A stretch of DNA of 64,000 nt, taken from Idiomarina tyrosinivorans. GTDB lineage: Bacteria > Pseudomonadota > Gammaproteobacteria > Enterobacterales > Alteromonadaceae. The translations under genes were made by a program, and so were the position numbers. This document shows positions 8,258 to 15,950 of the stretch, one piece after another; position 1 is the first letter of the stretch; every line of letters begins with the position of its first letter. A model generated the notes under the pieces. That model did not search any database, was not told the origin of the DNA, and saw nothing but the letters and a program-made list of their open reading frames with translations. The stretch lies in assembly GCF_003987475.1 (NCBI RefSeq), contig NZ_PIQH01000004.1, positions 124,001-188,000 of the forward strand, read 5' to 3'.

Positions 8258-9450
8258 TGCGTAGAGTGCTGTTTGCCGCGATACTATTTTGTTGCGTGAC
8301 AAATACCATGGCAAACGAGCTGTTACAGCGAGAGCTGAGCTTAACGGTTGGCGAAAGCCGTGTATTAACAATGACTTCAGGGGCTGATATCACTGTGGTT
8401 GATTCAACCTTGATTAATGTAGTCGCGATAACATCAAACAGGTTATTGGTGCGTGCTTTAAAGCCGGGAACGACAGCATTTTTTAGCGCCGCACCAAATC
8501 ACGCATTAACCCGTTGGCAGGTCACGATTAATGCCGCAGTAGCGCCCCAACTGACTCAACAAATCAACGCGTTACGTCAGTCGGAGCAGCACCTAGCAGT
8601 GAAAAATCAAGGTGAACTCCTGGTATTAACAGGGCAGGTATCTGCAGCAGCAATGGCGGTTATAGAGAGCTTAGAAAAGCGCTATCCCACGCTACTCAAT
8701 AAGGCGAGTGTGCTGGCACCAGAGCGCCAGATGATTGAGTTAAATGTGCAAATTATTGAGGTCAAGCGACAACAGATTGATGCGCTTGGTGTGCAGTGGC
8801 AACGAATAATTAACGGTCCTTTGATCGCGTTCGGAGGGCAGTCTAGCGCTGGTTGGCAAGGGCAAATCGACTCGCAGATTCAGCTCATGCAAGAGCGTGG
8901 GGTTGCGAAGATATTGGCCAATCCAGTGTTGACCACGCAAAGCGGGGAAAAGGCTGGATTTCTTGCCGGCGGTGAAGTACCGATTCCGCAAATCGCCGAG
9001 GATGGTAGAACCGACGTAAGCTACAAGCCTTATGGAATATCACTAGAGATCAAACCGCAGCTGACACCTCAAGGCCAAATCGTCAGTACCATCAACGCCG
9101 AGGTCAGTAACCTCGACCCAGCGGTCAGTGTAGCAGGTGTACCCGGTTTACTGACTAGGAAAAGCCAAGCGGTAGTGACAAGTGAATCTGGTGAACGGGT
9201 GATGTTGTCTGGCTTATTAAGCGACGATCACGGAGACACTGACGAGCGTGTCCCCGGGCTGGCTGATATTCCAGCCGTTGGTGCTGCATTCACTATGCGC
9301 CAACAACGTCGCCAGCAAACCGAGTTACTGGTGATGGTGACTGCGATCACGGTTAAAGACAGACAACAGCAACAACAGCGGTTAACGACGTTGACCGCGG
9401 AACGCAGCCAATGGCAGAACGATGCCACCTGCACAGGTATGGAGGAATAA
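8254..9450 (+). CDS. rcpA: Tad secretin RcpA/CpaC (outer-membrane channel)
   Basis: 398 residues with a signal peptide (MMRRVLFAAILFCCVTNTMA), an N-terminal pilus assembly domain (about residues 25-100), a BON-like segment (about 100-150) and a type II/III secretin domain (about 150-380) containing AGGEVPIPQIAEDG and VPGLADIPAVGAAF. The channel lets the Flp fibre cross the outer membrane. It has a GGAGG site and overlaps cpaB by 4 bp. Somewhat shorter than many RcpA proteins but with no missing core segment. The tail is glutamine-rich. Confidence 0.9.
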   Translation: MMRRVLFAAILFCCVTNTMANELLQRELSLTVGESRVLTMTSGADITVVDSTLINVVAITSNRLLVRALKPGTTAFFSAAPNHALTRWQVTINAAVAPQLTQQINALRQSEQHLAVKNQGELLVLTGQVSAAAMAVIESLEKRYPTLLNKASVLAPERQMIELNVQIIEVKRQQIDALGVQWQRIINGPLIAFGGQSSAGWQGQIDSQIQLMQERGVAKILANPVLTTQSGEKAGFLAGGEVPIPQIAEDGRTDVSYKPYGISLEIKPQLTPQGQIVSTINAEVSNLDPAVSVAGVPGLLTRKSQAVVTSESGERVMLSGLLSDDHGDTDERVPGLADIPAVGAAFTMRQQRRQQTELLVMVTAITVKDRQQQQQRLTTLTAERSQWQNDATCTGMEE

Positions 9451-9453
9451 CTC

Positions 9454-10692
9454 ATGGAAGAACAACGGCAACAACTGCAAACCATTCTGAGAGAGTATTT
9501 GGATCAACACGATCCGGTTGTCGCCCGCCTTGATGAACAGCAACTTAAGCAGCATGCGATCGCGTATTTGCAGAGCTTGACGCCGACACAAAATAAAGCG
9601 AACGGCGTCGAAGATGAGCAGTACTGGCAACAAATGATCAGCGATGTGGTAGGGGAAGCTATCGGTTTGGGGCCGTTAGAAAGCTTATTACAACAGTCCG
9701 AAATTTCGGAAATTATGGTCAATCGTTATGACCGTATTTTTATTGAAAAGGAGGGGCGGCTACAGCGCAGTTCCGCATGCTTTAGCGATGAAGCAGCACT
9801 GCGTCGTGCGATTGATCGAATTGTCTTACCCTTAGGGCGTCATATTGATGAAGCCTCACCAATGGTTGATGCACGGCTTGCCGATGGCTCCAGAATGAAC
9901 GCCGTGTTAGCCCCCCTCGCGATGTCAGGAAGTTGTTTAACCATCCGTAAATTCAGTCCGAAACCATTGTCGTTAGAGGATCTGGTTCGTTCCGGAAGCC
10001 TTAGCGCAAGTGCCGCGGAATTTTTGACTATTGCAGTGCAGTGCCGGCAAAACGTCATTATCTCCGGTGGCACAGGAACTGGAAAAACAACCTTATTAAA
10101 TACACTATCGGCGCAGATCCCCGAACACGAACGACTCATTACGATTGAGGACGCTGCTGAACTTCAGCTTCAGCACGACAACCTGATTGGCTTGGAAACG
10201 CGCCCCAAAAACCAAGAGGGCAACGGCGAGATCGGTATTCGTCAGTTAGTGATAAATGCATTACGCATGCGTCCTGATCGTTTGATCGTTGGCGAGTGCC
10301 GCGGTGCCGAAGCGCTTGATATGTTACAGGCTATGAATACTGGGCATGACGGTTCTTTGAGTACAGTGCATGCGAATAACGCGCGCGATGCGGTGCGGCG
10401 ATTGGAGGTAATGGTATTGATGAGTGGTCTTGACCTGCCGGTGACGGCGATTCGGCAACAGATTGCTAGCGCGGTAAACCTCATCATTCAAATTGCTCGC
10501 CGGCATGACGGCAAGCGCATTGTTACTGGCATTCATGAGGTGACTGGTATTGACGGCGATACGCTGCAAATCGCCGCGTTGTTCGAGCGTTCACAGCTGC
10601 AACAAGCGTTAACACATTGCGGTGTGCCAGCATCATTCGCGATGCGCCAACCGGAAACCGTGCAGCGTGCCTTGCAGCAGTGCTTTAGCTGA
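9454..10692 (+). CDS. tadA: Tad secretion ATPase TadA/CpaF
   Basis: 412 residues, a type II/IV secretion ATPase. Walker A is GGTGTGKTT (about residues 204-212); Walker B is RLIVGECRGAEALDML (about 275); the His box is GHDGSLSTVHANN (about 293-305). The N-terminal helical part and IMVNRYDRIFIEKEG segment are typical of CpaF. It powers pilus extension (and retraction in some systems) from the inner face of the membrane. Three bp after the secretin, with TGATG overlap into tadB. Confidence 0.94.
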   Translation: MEEQRQQLQTILREYLDQHDPVVARLDEQQLKQHAIAYLQSLTPTQNKANGVEDEQYWQQMISDVVGEAIGLGPLESLLQQSEISEIMVNRYDRIFIEKEGRLQRSSACFSDEAALRRAIDRIVLPLGRHIDEASPMVDARLADGSRMNAVLAPLAMSGSCLTIRKFSPKPLSLEDLVRSGSLSASAAEFLTIAVQCRQNVIISGGTGTGKTTLLNTLSAQIPEHERLITIEDAAELQLQHDNLIGLETRPKNQEGNGEIGIRQLVINALRMRPDRLIVGECRGAEALDMLQAMNTGHDGSLSTVHANNARDAVRRLEVMVLMSGLDLPVTAIRQQIASAVNLIIQIARRHDGKRIVTGIHEVTGIDGDTLQIAALFERSQLQQALTHCGVPASFAMRQPETVQRALQQCFS

Positions 10693-11534
10693 TGTTTTGG
10701 ATATTTATTCTAGCGGTATTAATGACTGCTTTGTTGTGGGGCTTTTTGATCGGACAAATAAAACGCCGCCACGTACAACAGCTGGCTGGCAGGATCGAGC
10801 AAGGGACACAACGCTCGCTGGAAGAGTTCTTTCTGTTTTTACCAGTGAAAACACTGGTCCGTGGCTGGTTAGCAGCAACGGGGCTTGGCGTTTTGCTGAT
10901 GGGTTTTTTTAACCCTCTCTACGCGCTCTTGATTGCTGCTGTTGGGTTAATTGGACCGCCATTACTCTATCGTTGGTTTCTCAAGCGCCGGCACCGCAAG
11001 GTGCAGCAACAGTTGGGTGGGTTTTTGATGATGATGAGCAATCAATTGCGAACGGGAGTGAGTATGGCTGCAGCAATAACGGAACTCAATCAGGAGCTCA
11101 AGGGGCCGCTCGGGCAGGAAATTAGCGAGGTTATTCGCAACGTAAAGTTAGGCGTACCGCTGGAGCAAGCACTGACCCGCTGGCAACGGCGGGTACCGGT
11201 GTTTTCGGTGAGAATGGTCGTACAGGCATTGGTGTTGGGATTACGCAGTGGTGGACAACAATCGGCTTTACTGCGGCAAATTGCGGAAAACTTACAGCAG
11301 CAACAACAACAGCGTGACCGCCAAGAAGCGCTGTCAGCGCAGGCAAGAATGCAAGCTCGGGTGTTGATGTGCCTTCCCATAGTGTTGTTCCTGTTAATTC
11401 GCACAATACAGCCGCAACATGCAAACGTGCTGCTAAATACTTGGCCTGGAAGGATAGTGATTATGCTCTCTGGGGTATTGATGCTGATTGGCTATTTAAT
11501 GATGCGCCGGATTTTGTATAGCGACGATCAATGA
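10692..11534 (+). CDS. tadB: Tad inner-membrane platform protein TadB
   Basis: 280 residues with N-terminal transmembrane segments (about 3-20 and 55-95), a cytoplasmic GspF/T2SSF domain (about 105-225, with RTGVSMAAAITELNQELKGPLG) and two C-terminal helices (about 230-270). This is the usual TadB arrangement. It forms the inner-membrane platform with TadC and contacts TadA. The start overlaps the tadA stop by one base and the stop overlaps tadC. Confidence 0.9.
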   Translation: MFWIFILAVLMTALLWGFLIGQIKRRHVQQLAGRIEQGTQRSLEEFFLFLPVKTLVRGWLAATGLGVLLMGFFNPLYALLIAAVGLIGPPLLYRWFLKRRHRKVQQQLGGFLMMMSNQLRTGVSMAAAITELNQELKGPLGQEISEVIRNVKLGVPLEQALTRWQRRVPVFSVRMVVQALVLGLRSGGQQSALLRQIAENLQQQQQQRDRQEALSAQARMQARVLMCLPIVLFLLIRTIQPQHANVLLNTWPGRIVIMLSGVLMLIGYLMMRRILYSDDQ

Positions 11535-12310
11535 AAGCACTTCTACTCGTAGCCGTTTGGGCCAGTTGTCTATTGTCGGTTTGGTTGTTCATTCAGTTAT
11601 GGCGCTGGCTGGCAATCATGTCTCTGCTACAAAGGGGAGCCGACCGGTTATGGTGGCGTCTACCCGCAACGCTGCGCTGGTATTTATGTTGCTTCTGGAA
11701 TTGTGCAATCAATAGCGAGCGGGCGCGGCAGTTGTGGTTAAAACATTTACTCGCCTTACTGGTTTTAGGTTTGGCGCAGGTATACGACTTAGGACTACTA
11801 GCAATGTTTATCGGCTTGAGTTTGTTAGGTTTTTCCGCTCGAGGTCATCGTCGTTGGCAACTGTCTCGGCGCCGTATTGCCAGAGAATTACCGGACTTTT
11901 GTGATTTGCTGACCATGATGATGGCGGCCGGGGTACCGTTAATACCCGCATTGCAACGTGTATCGCAGGCTTGTGGTGGCGGGACATTAGCGCGCGAAGT
12001 GGAGACGATTTCTGCGCGCTTGCGGCAAGGCTATGATCTCGAGGAGGCAAGCCAACCAATGGTTACCCGTTACCGTTTAAGCATCCTCAACGAATGGCAA
12101 GCGTTGTTAGTGAGGGGTCATCGGCAGGGGGGAAGCTTAACCCAGACATTGACGTATTTTTCTCAACAATTGCGCCATCAACAGCTTCACGACGCAGAGA
12201 AAAAAGCGCAAGAGGCGCCAGTGAAGCTGTTGTTCCCATTACTGAGTTGCTTTTTTCCGATTAACTTTTTGATCATCTTGGGCCCGATCGCGATCGGCTT
12301 TTTTCTCTAA
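11531..12310 (+). CDS. tadC: Tad inner-membrane platform protein TadC
   Basis: 259 residues with a T2SSF domain (about residues 110-230, LPDFCDLLTMMMAAGVPLIPALQRV) and hydrophobic helices at the N-terminus, at about 70-100 and at the extreme C-terminus (LIILGPIAIGFFL). Paralogous partner of TadB. The start overlaps tadB (ATGA). TadC is slightly short compared with common 300-residue homologues, mainly N-terminally. Confidence 0.9.
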   Translation: MKALLLVAVWASCLLSVWLFIQLWRWLAIMSLLQRGADRLWWRLPATLRWYLCCFWNCAINSERARQLWLKHLLALLVLGLAQVYDLGLLAMFIGLSLLGFSARGHRRWQLSRRRIARELPDFCDLLTMMMAAGVPLIPALQRVSQACGGGTLAREVETISARLRQGYDLEEASQPMVTRYRLSILNEWQALLVRGHRQGGSLTQTLTYFSQQLRHQQLHDAEKKAQEAPVKLLFPLLSCFFPINFLIILGPIAIGFFL

Positions 12311-12323
12311 CAGGTAAGGTGTT

Positions 12324-12698
12324 ATGCAGGGAGCACAAACGTTGTGGCCACGAGCCACACTAATGAAACAATTCAGTCAGCGCTTGATTGGCTTGATAGG
12401 ACGACAACATCTGCATGCCGACGAAGCATACTGGTTTCCCTATTGTAGAGCGATTCATACCTTTGGTATGCAACAACCGTTAGATCTGATTGCCGTGGAT
12501 AAAGGCATGCAGATTGTCGCGGTCGAGCGCTTTGTCTTACCCAATCGAAGTTGTCGTTTTCGCGGCGCTTACGGTGTTATAGAGACACTCGCTGGCTGCT
12601 ACTGGCCGTTAGAGCATTGGATAGGAAGAGTCTTGACGATTGAACAAGGAGGTTCAGATGAGAGCAATAGTTGCCGTATTGATTTGTGTGAGCGTTAG
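12324..12698 (+). CDS. DUF192 family protein
   Basis: 124 residues matching the DUF192 (COG1430) fold: an early G-L-x-G-R segment (LIGLIGRQHL), FPYCRAIHTFGMQQPLDLIAVD, and GAYGVIETLAGC, corresponding to the usual ...VLELPAG motif. The function of the family is not known; members often sit beside Tad genes. There is no signal peptide in this one, so it is predicted cytoplasmic. The 3' end overlaps the next lipoprotein gene by 41 bp. Grouped with the Tad operon on spacing (13 bp after tadC). Confidence 0.75.
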   Translation: MQGAQTLWPRATLMKQFSQRLIGLIGRQHLHADEAYWFPYCRAIHTFGMQQPLDLIAVDKGMQIVAVERFVLPNRSCRFRGAYGVIETLAGCYWPLEHWIGRVLTIEQGGSDESNSCRIDLCER

Positions 12699-13131
12699 TA
12701 GCTGTTCTCTGGCGCGTCCGATCAACATCGATCATTCGGCGTTGCCTGAGGCAAAAAACTGGTACCGCCAAGGCGACTTGGACAGCGCTGAGAGCGTATT
12801 GCTACAGCTGCAGAGAAAGCAGCAAGGTTCAGCTGAAAGTGATTTTTTATTGGCAAATATTTATTTTCGTCAGCAGCGCTTAGCGGCGGCAAAAAAGCAA
12901 TATGAAAGAGTGTTAGCACAACAATCTAACCATCAGCGGGCTTGGCACAATCTTGCCTTGACGCAATTACGCTTGACTACTGACACTTTAATGCGAGCCC
13001 GAGTGGCACTAATGCAGTTACCTGAGGCAGACCAGCAACTGTTACAAGTGTTGCTTAAGTTGCAGCGAATTCCGTCCCAGACCAAAAGCCAAGCGCCCAT
13101 TACCGAACACCAGAGCGATTATGCCTTTTAG
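12658..13131 (+). CDS. tadD: TadD-like TPR lipoprotein
   Basis: 157 residues from the ATG at 12658, which has a near-perfect AAGGAGG upstream. The start gives a lipoprotein signal MRAIVAVLICVSVSSCSLA (lipobox VSSC). It continues with two to three tetratricopeptide-like repeats (about residues 33-125; AKNWYRQGDLDSAESVLLQL, ANIYFRQQRLAAAKKQYERV). TadD lipoproteins help secretin assembly or localisation. It is shorter than typical TadD (about 250 residues), so this is a compact version or a functional analogue. Confidence 0.7.
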   Translation: MRAIVAVLICVSVSSCSLARPINIDHSALPEAKNWYRQGDLDSAESVLLQLQRKQQGSAESDFLLANIYFRQQRLAAAKKQYERVLAQQSNHQRAWHNLALTQLRLTTDTLMRARVALMQLPEADQQLLQVLLKLQRIPSQTKSQAPITEHQSDYAF

Positions 13132-13474
13132 CTTCGTGACCTTTCTGCTGTGTTTAATTTTATTGCTGCAGCCGAGTTTTGGACAACAACAATGGCATGC
13201 GCTTTACCGGGTGCAACAGCAGCAGTTTTTGGCGCTAGCGCTGCCGGTGCAACTCAATTACTGGTGGCAAAACTGTCAGCGACTGAACCCAGAGCGGTCT
13301 TATTGGCAAGTGGCGGAGAGCGGCAATTCGTTAACGTTTACCCTAAAGCAAGGGTCGGTGACCGGAGCGATTGCGGTACAAAACGCCATTCGACAGCGTT
13401 ATTCAGGTTTGCTCGTCCAACGGCAGGGCAGTACGCTGGCGCTGGTGATTAGCAAACCTGCTCAGTGCAGTTAA
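13121..13474 (+). CDS. Exported protein of unknown function at the end of the Tad locus
   Basis: 117 residues with a probable signal peptide ([21 protein letters not shown], cleavage expected near residue 21). The mature part is small, with two cysteines (WWQNCQRLN and the terminal PAQCS) that could pair in the periplasm. I do not recognise the family. It overlaps tadD by 11 bp and converges on smpB with a 4-bp overlap, so it is the last gene of the Tad operon. A periplasmic accessory is a reasonable but unproven guess. Confidence 0.6.
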   Translation: MPFSFVTFLLCLILLLQPSFGQQQWHALYRVQQQQFLALALPVQLNYWWQNCQRLNPERSYWQVAESGNSLTFTLKQGSVTGAIAVQNAIRQRYSGLLVQRQGSTLALVISKPAQCS

Positions 13475-13950
13475 CGATTAGCGTTTTTCATTATACGGGA
13501 TTTTTGTCGTTGCCAGTCACGAGCTTTGATGGTATCTCGCTTGTCGTGGGATTTCTTACCCTTGGCGAGATAAAACTCTAATTTAACCCAGCATTTCTTC
13601 CAATACATGGCGGTCGCGACGATGGCGTAGCCCTCTCGATCAGAAGCGCCGATGAGTTTATCAAGTTCACGTCGCTTAAGTAGCAACTTACGGCTACGGT
13701 CTGGCTCGCAGTAAACATGGCTAGAGGCTTGGCTTAGCGGCTGGATTTCTGCGCCAAATAGATAGGCCTCGCCATCTTTTATGATCACGTAGCTATCGCG
13801 CAGGTTAACCTTACCCTCTCGAATGCTTTTGACCTCCCAGCCTTGCAGGCTAAGGCCGCCTTCAAACTTATCTTCGAGAAAGTACTCATGCCGCGCCTTT
13901 TTATTTAGCGCGATGGTTCCAGTATTATTCGGTGATTTTTTTTTGCTCAT
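13471..13950 (-). CDS. smpB: SsrA-binding protein SmpB
   Basis: 159 residues, full-length SmpB. Conserved [26 protein letters not shown] and the C-terminal [26 protein letters not shown] are plainly present. It binds tmRNA and delivers it to stalled ribosomes. tmRNA itself is not in the window. The ATG fits family N-termini but no Shine-Dalgarno precedes it; a perfect TATAAT ends 7 bp before the start, which suggests a leaderless mRNA. Divergent from ratA, the usual neighbour. Confidence 0.96.
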   Translation of the reverse strand: MSKKKSPNNTGTIALNKKARHEYFLEDKFEGGLSLQGWEVKSIREGKVNLRDSYVIIKDGEAYLFGAEIQPLSQASSHVYCEPDRSRKLLLKRRELDKLIGASDREGYAIVATAMYWKKCWVKLEFYLAKGKKSHDKRDTIKARDWQRQKSRIMKNANR

Positions 13951-13957
13951 GGCGCGT

Positions 13958-13963
13958 ATTATA
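13958..13963 (-). promoter_or_regulatory. smpB -10 box (TATAAT), leaderless arrangement
   Basis: On the minus strand a perfect TATAAT lies at 13963-13958 and the smpB ATG begins at 13950, leaving 7 bases (ACGCGCC) between them. Normal spacing puts the transcription start at 13951 or 13950, at the start codon. No good -35 is visible. On the upstream side lies an inverted repeat, TGAAAAGC (13968-13975) with GCTTTTCA (13988-13995), an operator candidate for the divergent pair. Confidence 0.5.
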
Positions 13964-14054
13964 CCGATGAAAAGCGAAAAGAAAATTGCTTTTCAGGGCT
14001 TCATTGAATGGCAACATGCGTTATCATTCGCACAAACCGATCATTGGGTAGATC

Positions 14055-14498
14055 ATGGCAAGCATAGAAAGAAGTGCTTTGGTGTCTTACACGCCAGAGC
14101 AAATGTTTGAACTGGTAAACGACATCGAAAGCTATCCACAGTTTGTTCCGGGCTGTGTCGGAGCCTCTGTGCAACAAGACAATGGTGGCAGTAAGGTTGC
14201 GACCTTAGATATTGCCAAGGCCGGTATCAAGAAATCATTCACCACACGCAATACGCTAATGCGTCCCGAGCGCATTGACATGACGCTGGTTGATGGTCCT
14301 TTCAAATCGCTGGGTGGTGGATGGCAATTTGTTGCGCTTGGCGATGAAGGGTGCAAAATTGTGTTTAAGTTAGAATTCGAGTTTGCCAGTAAGTTACTCG
14401 GCATGGCGTTCGGTAAAATTTTTAATGAAATCACCGCCAAAATGGTCGAGGCCTTTGTAAAACGGGCAAATCAGGTTTATGGGGCGGAAAATGTCTGA
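14055..14498 (+). CDS. ratA: RatA/YfjG, START-domain (SRPBCC) protein
   Basis: 147 residues of the polyketide cyclase/START superfamily, beginning MASIERSALVSYTPEQMFELVNDIESYPQFVPGC, as in RatA and the mitochondrial coenzyme Q-binding protein COQ10. In E. coli it was described as a ribosome association toxin; a ubiquinone-binding role is the alternative. The C-terminal FGKIFNEITAKMVEAFVKRA helix is typical. It overlaps rnfH by 8 bp, and the smpB-ratA-rnfH neighbourhood is widely conserved. Confidence 0.92.
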   Translation: MASIERSALVSYTPEQMFELVNDIESYPQFVPGCVGASVQQDNGGSKVATLDIAKAGIKKSFTTRNTLMRPERIDMTLVDGPFKSLGGGWQFVALGDEGCKIVFKLEFEFASKLLGMAFGKIFNEITAKMVEAFVKRANQVYGAENV

Positions 14499-14856
14499 AG
14501 CCATGATTCAGGTGGAAGTTGCGTATGCGACACCCGCAGCACAAAAAATAATTGCGCTAAGGGTGGCTGCGGGCACCTCGGTGCAGGCTTGCATAGAGCG
14601 CTCTGGGATTACTCAGCATTTTCCAGAAATTGATCTTAATGAACAAAAAGTCGGGATTTGGAGCAAAGCGTGTAAGCTAGACGCCGAGCCCCGCGATGGT
14701 GACCGCATTGAAATCTATCGTCCGCTAATTGCTGATCCCAAGGCGGTTCGGAAACGGCGAGCAGAAAAAGCCAAAGCTGAGGGAAAAGCGGATAAAGTGA
14801 CTGGTGGACGTCCAAATCCACGGCGAGCAAAAGCCGACGAGGAGTCGCCGTCGTGA
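14491..14856 (+). CDS. rnfH: RnfH family ubiquitin-like protein
   Basis: 121 residues from the ATG at 14491, which overlaps the end of ratA. The first 85 residues form a beta-grasp domain (IQVEVAYATPAAQKIIALRV...GDRIEIYRPLIADPKAVRKRRAEK) characteristic of RnfH/YfjF. The basic C-terminal tail is longer than usual and low-complexity. The precise function is unknown. The stop overlaps the GTG start of sixA. Confidence 0.92.
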   Translation: MSEAMIQVEVAYATPAAQKIIALRVAAGTSVQACIERSGITQHFPEIDLNEQKVGIWSKACKLDAEPRDGDRIEIYRPLIADPKAVRKRRAEKAKAEGKADKVTGGRPNPRRAKADEESPS

Positions 14857-15335
14857 AATTATTTATCATGCGCCATGGCGAGGCAGAGCCTGATAGTGTT
14901 GACGGCTACGATAATACGCGGAGACTAACAGCGCTGGGTGAGCGTGAAGTGCGAGAATCCGGTGCTTGGTTCGCTGAACATTTTGGTGCGGTAGATTGCG
15001 CCTTTGTCAGTCCATATTTGCGCGCGCAACAAACTGCCGATGTGGTAAGCGAACAGTGGCAACTGAAACAGCGCCAGACAGTGGATACCATTACGCCCGA
15101 TGCTGACGTTGACAGCGTGGTGAGTTGGCTGATGGCGGAAGCCGCAGTGCATGGCTTTGAACAGTTATTGTTAGTTTCACACATGCCGTTGGTGAGCTAC
15201 CTTGTCAGTGCCCTAGATGCTCGCGTCGCACCACCCATTTTCCCAACTGCTGGCGTTGCGGTTATTGACGTTGATGTGAATGTCAACCGCGGTTGTTTCC
15301 AACGCTTGGTGTCGACTGACGCGCTGCAGCGTTAA
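14853..15335 (+). CDS. sixA: Phosphohistidine phosphatase SixA
   Basis: 160 residues starting with GTG at 14853 (GTGA overlap with rnfH; GGAG just upstream). Histidine phosphatase motif IMRHGEAEPDS at the N-terminus, SPYLRAQQTADVV (Arg) in the middle and LLLVSHMPLVSYLV (second His) near residue 108. SixA removes phosphate from histidine phosphotransfer domains such as ArcB or PTS NPr. Convergent with smrB, overlapping by 4 bp. Confidence 0.92.
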   Translation: MKLFIMRHGEAEPDSVDGYDNTRRLTALGEREVRESGAWFAEHFGAVDCAFVSPYLRAQQTADVVSEQWQLKQRQTVDTITPDADVDSVVSWLMAEAAVHGFEQLLLVSHMPLVSYLVSALDARVAPPIFPTAGVAVIDVDVNVNRGCFQRLVSTDALQR

Positions 15336-15859
15336 TCGCCGACCCTTACTAATATTAGCAGCGCTGCATCTCCTCCAAGAGCCCGTGGGGCAGTATGAAA
15401 TGCCTCGACCTGAGGATGCTGCACAAGCCAATTGGGAATTTGCCGTTTCAGCACTCCCTTACCATGACCATGTAAAATACTACAACACCGAATTCGCTCG
15501 TTAACGCAGGCATGCAGCAACGCGAGTACTTCGGGTTTTGCTTGCGCTTGAGTAAAGCCATGTACATCCAACAGTAATTCGGGAGCAAAATCGCCGCGAC
15601 TTAATCGTTTTAGAAGATGTGAATCTGAGCCTTCGGCCAAGTAAGTCGGTTTCTCATCTGGGAAGTGAGCTTCAAAATTATCCGACAGCAAATTATCCGC
15701 GGAGTTAATTTGTCGCTGTTGTTTGTCGTCTTCGGCGCGCCGTTTAGACAGCGGTTGTTTGTCGAACACAACCTTGTCTTGGGTAAGAGGTTGCACATCG
15801 TCAAATAACTCTGCAAAAGTTTGCTCAGGGGCACTGTCTGGAAATGATTTATCTCGCAT
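15332..15859 (-). CDS. smrB: SmrB endonuclease (Smr domain)
   Basis: 175 residues. The N-terminal 80 residues are low-complexity and charged; the C-terminal Smr domain has LLLDVHGFTQAQA (DxH motif) and CCSILHGHGKGVLK (HGxG motif), both parts of the catalytic signature. In E. coli SmrB cleaves mRNA between collided ribosomes to start rescue. It sits beside prmB as in enterobacteria. No transmembrane or signal segment. Divergent from prmB. Confidence 0.92.
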   Translation of the reverse strand: MRDKSFPDSAPEQTFAELFDDVQPLTQDKVVFDKQPLSKRRAEDDKQQRQINSADNLLSDNFEAHFPDEKPTYLAEGSDSHLLKRLSRGDFAPELLLDVHGFTQAQAKPEVLALLHACVNERIRCCSILHGHGKGVLKRQIPNWLVQHPQVEAFHTAPRALGGDAALLILVRVGD

Positions 15860-15914
15860 TTAAGATGATCCTTGCGGCGTATTACGGTATCTTTGCCGGA
15901 TAATTAACGACATT

Positions 15915-15947
15915 TATAGTCTAAAACATTTAATCGTTAGGAGACTA
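15915..15947 (+). promoter_or_regulatory. prmB promoter -10 overlapped by a small inverted repeat reaching the ribosome site
   Basis: TATAGT (15915-15920) is a good -10 box. TAGTCT (15917-15922) pairs with AGACTA (15942-15947), 19 nt apart; the right arm begins within AGGAG, the ribosome site for the TTG start at 15951. Only six pairs, so it could be chance; it has the same layout as the stronger repeats at 4764 and 48153. Confidence 0.35.
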
Positions 15948-15950
15948 GCG

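Noticed and set aside
13471-14055. tmRNA (ssrA) beside smpB
   Set aside because: The surroundings are fully accounted for by coding sequence and a short divergent promoter; there is no tRNA-like end.
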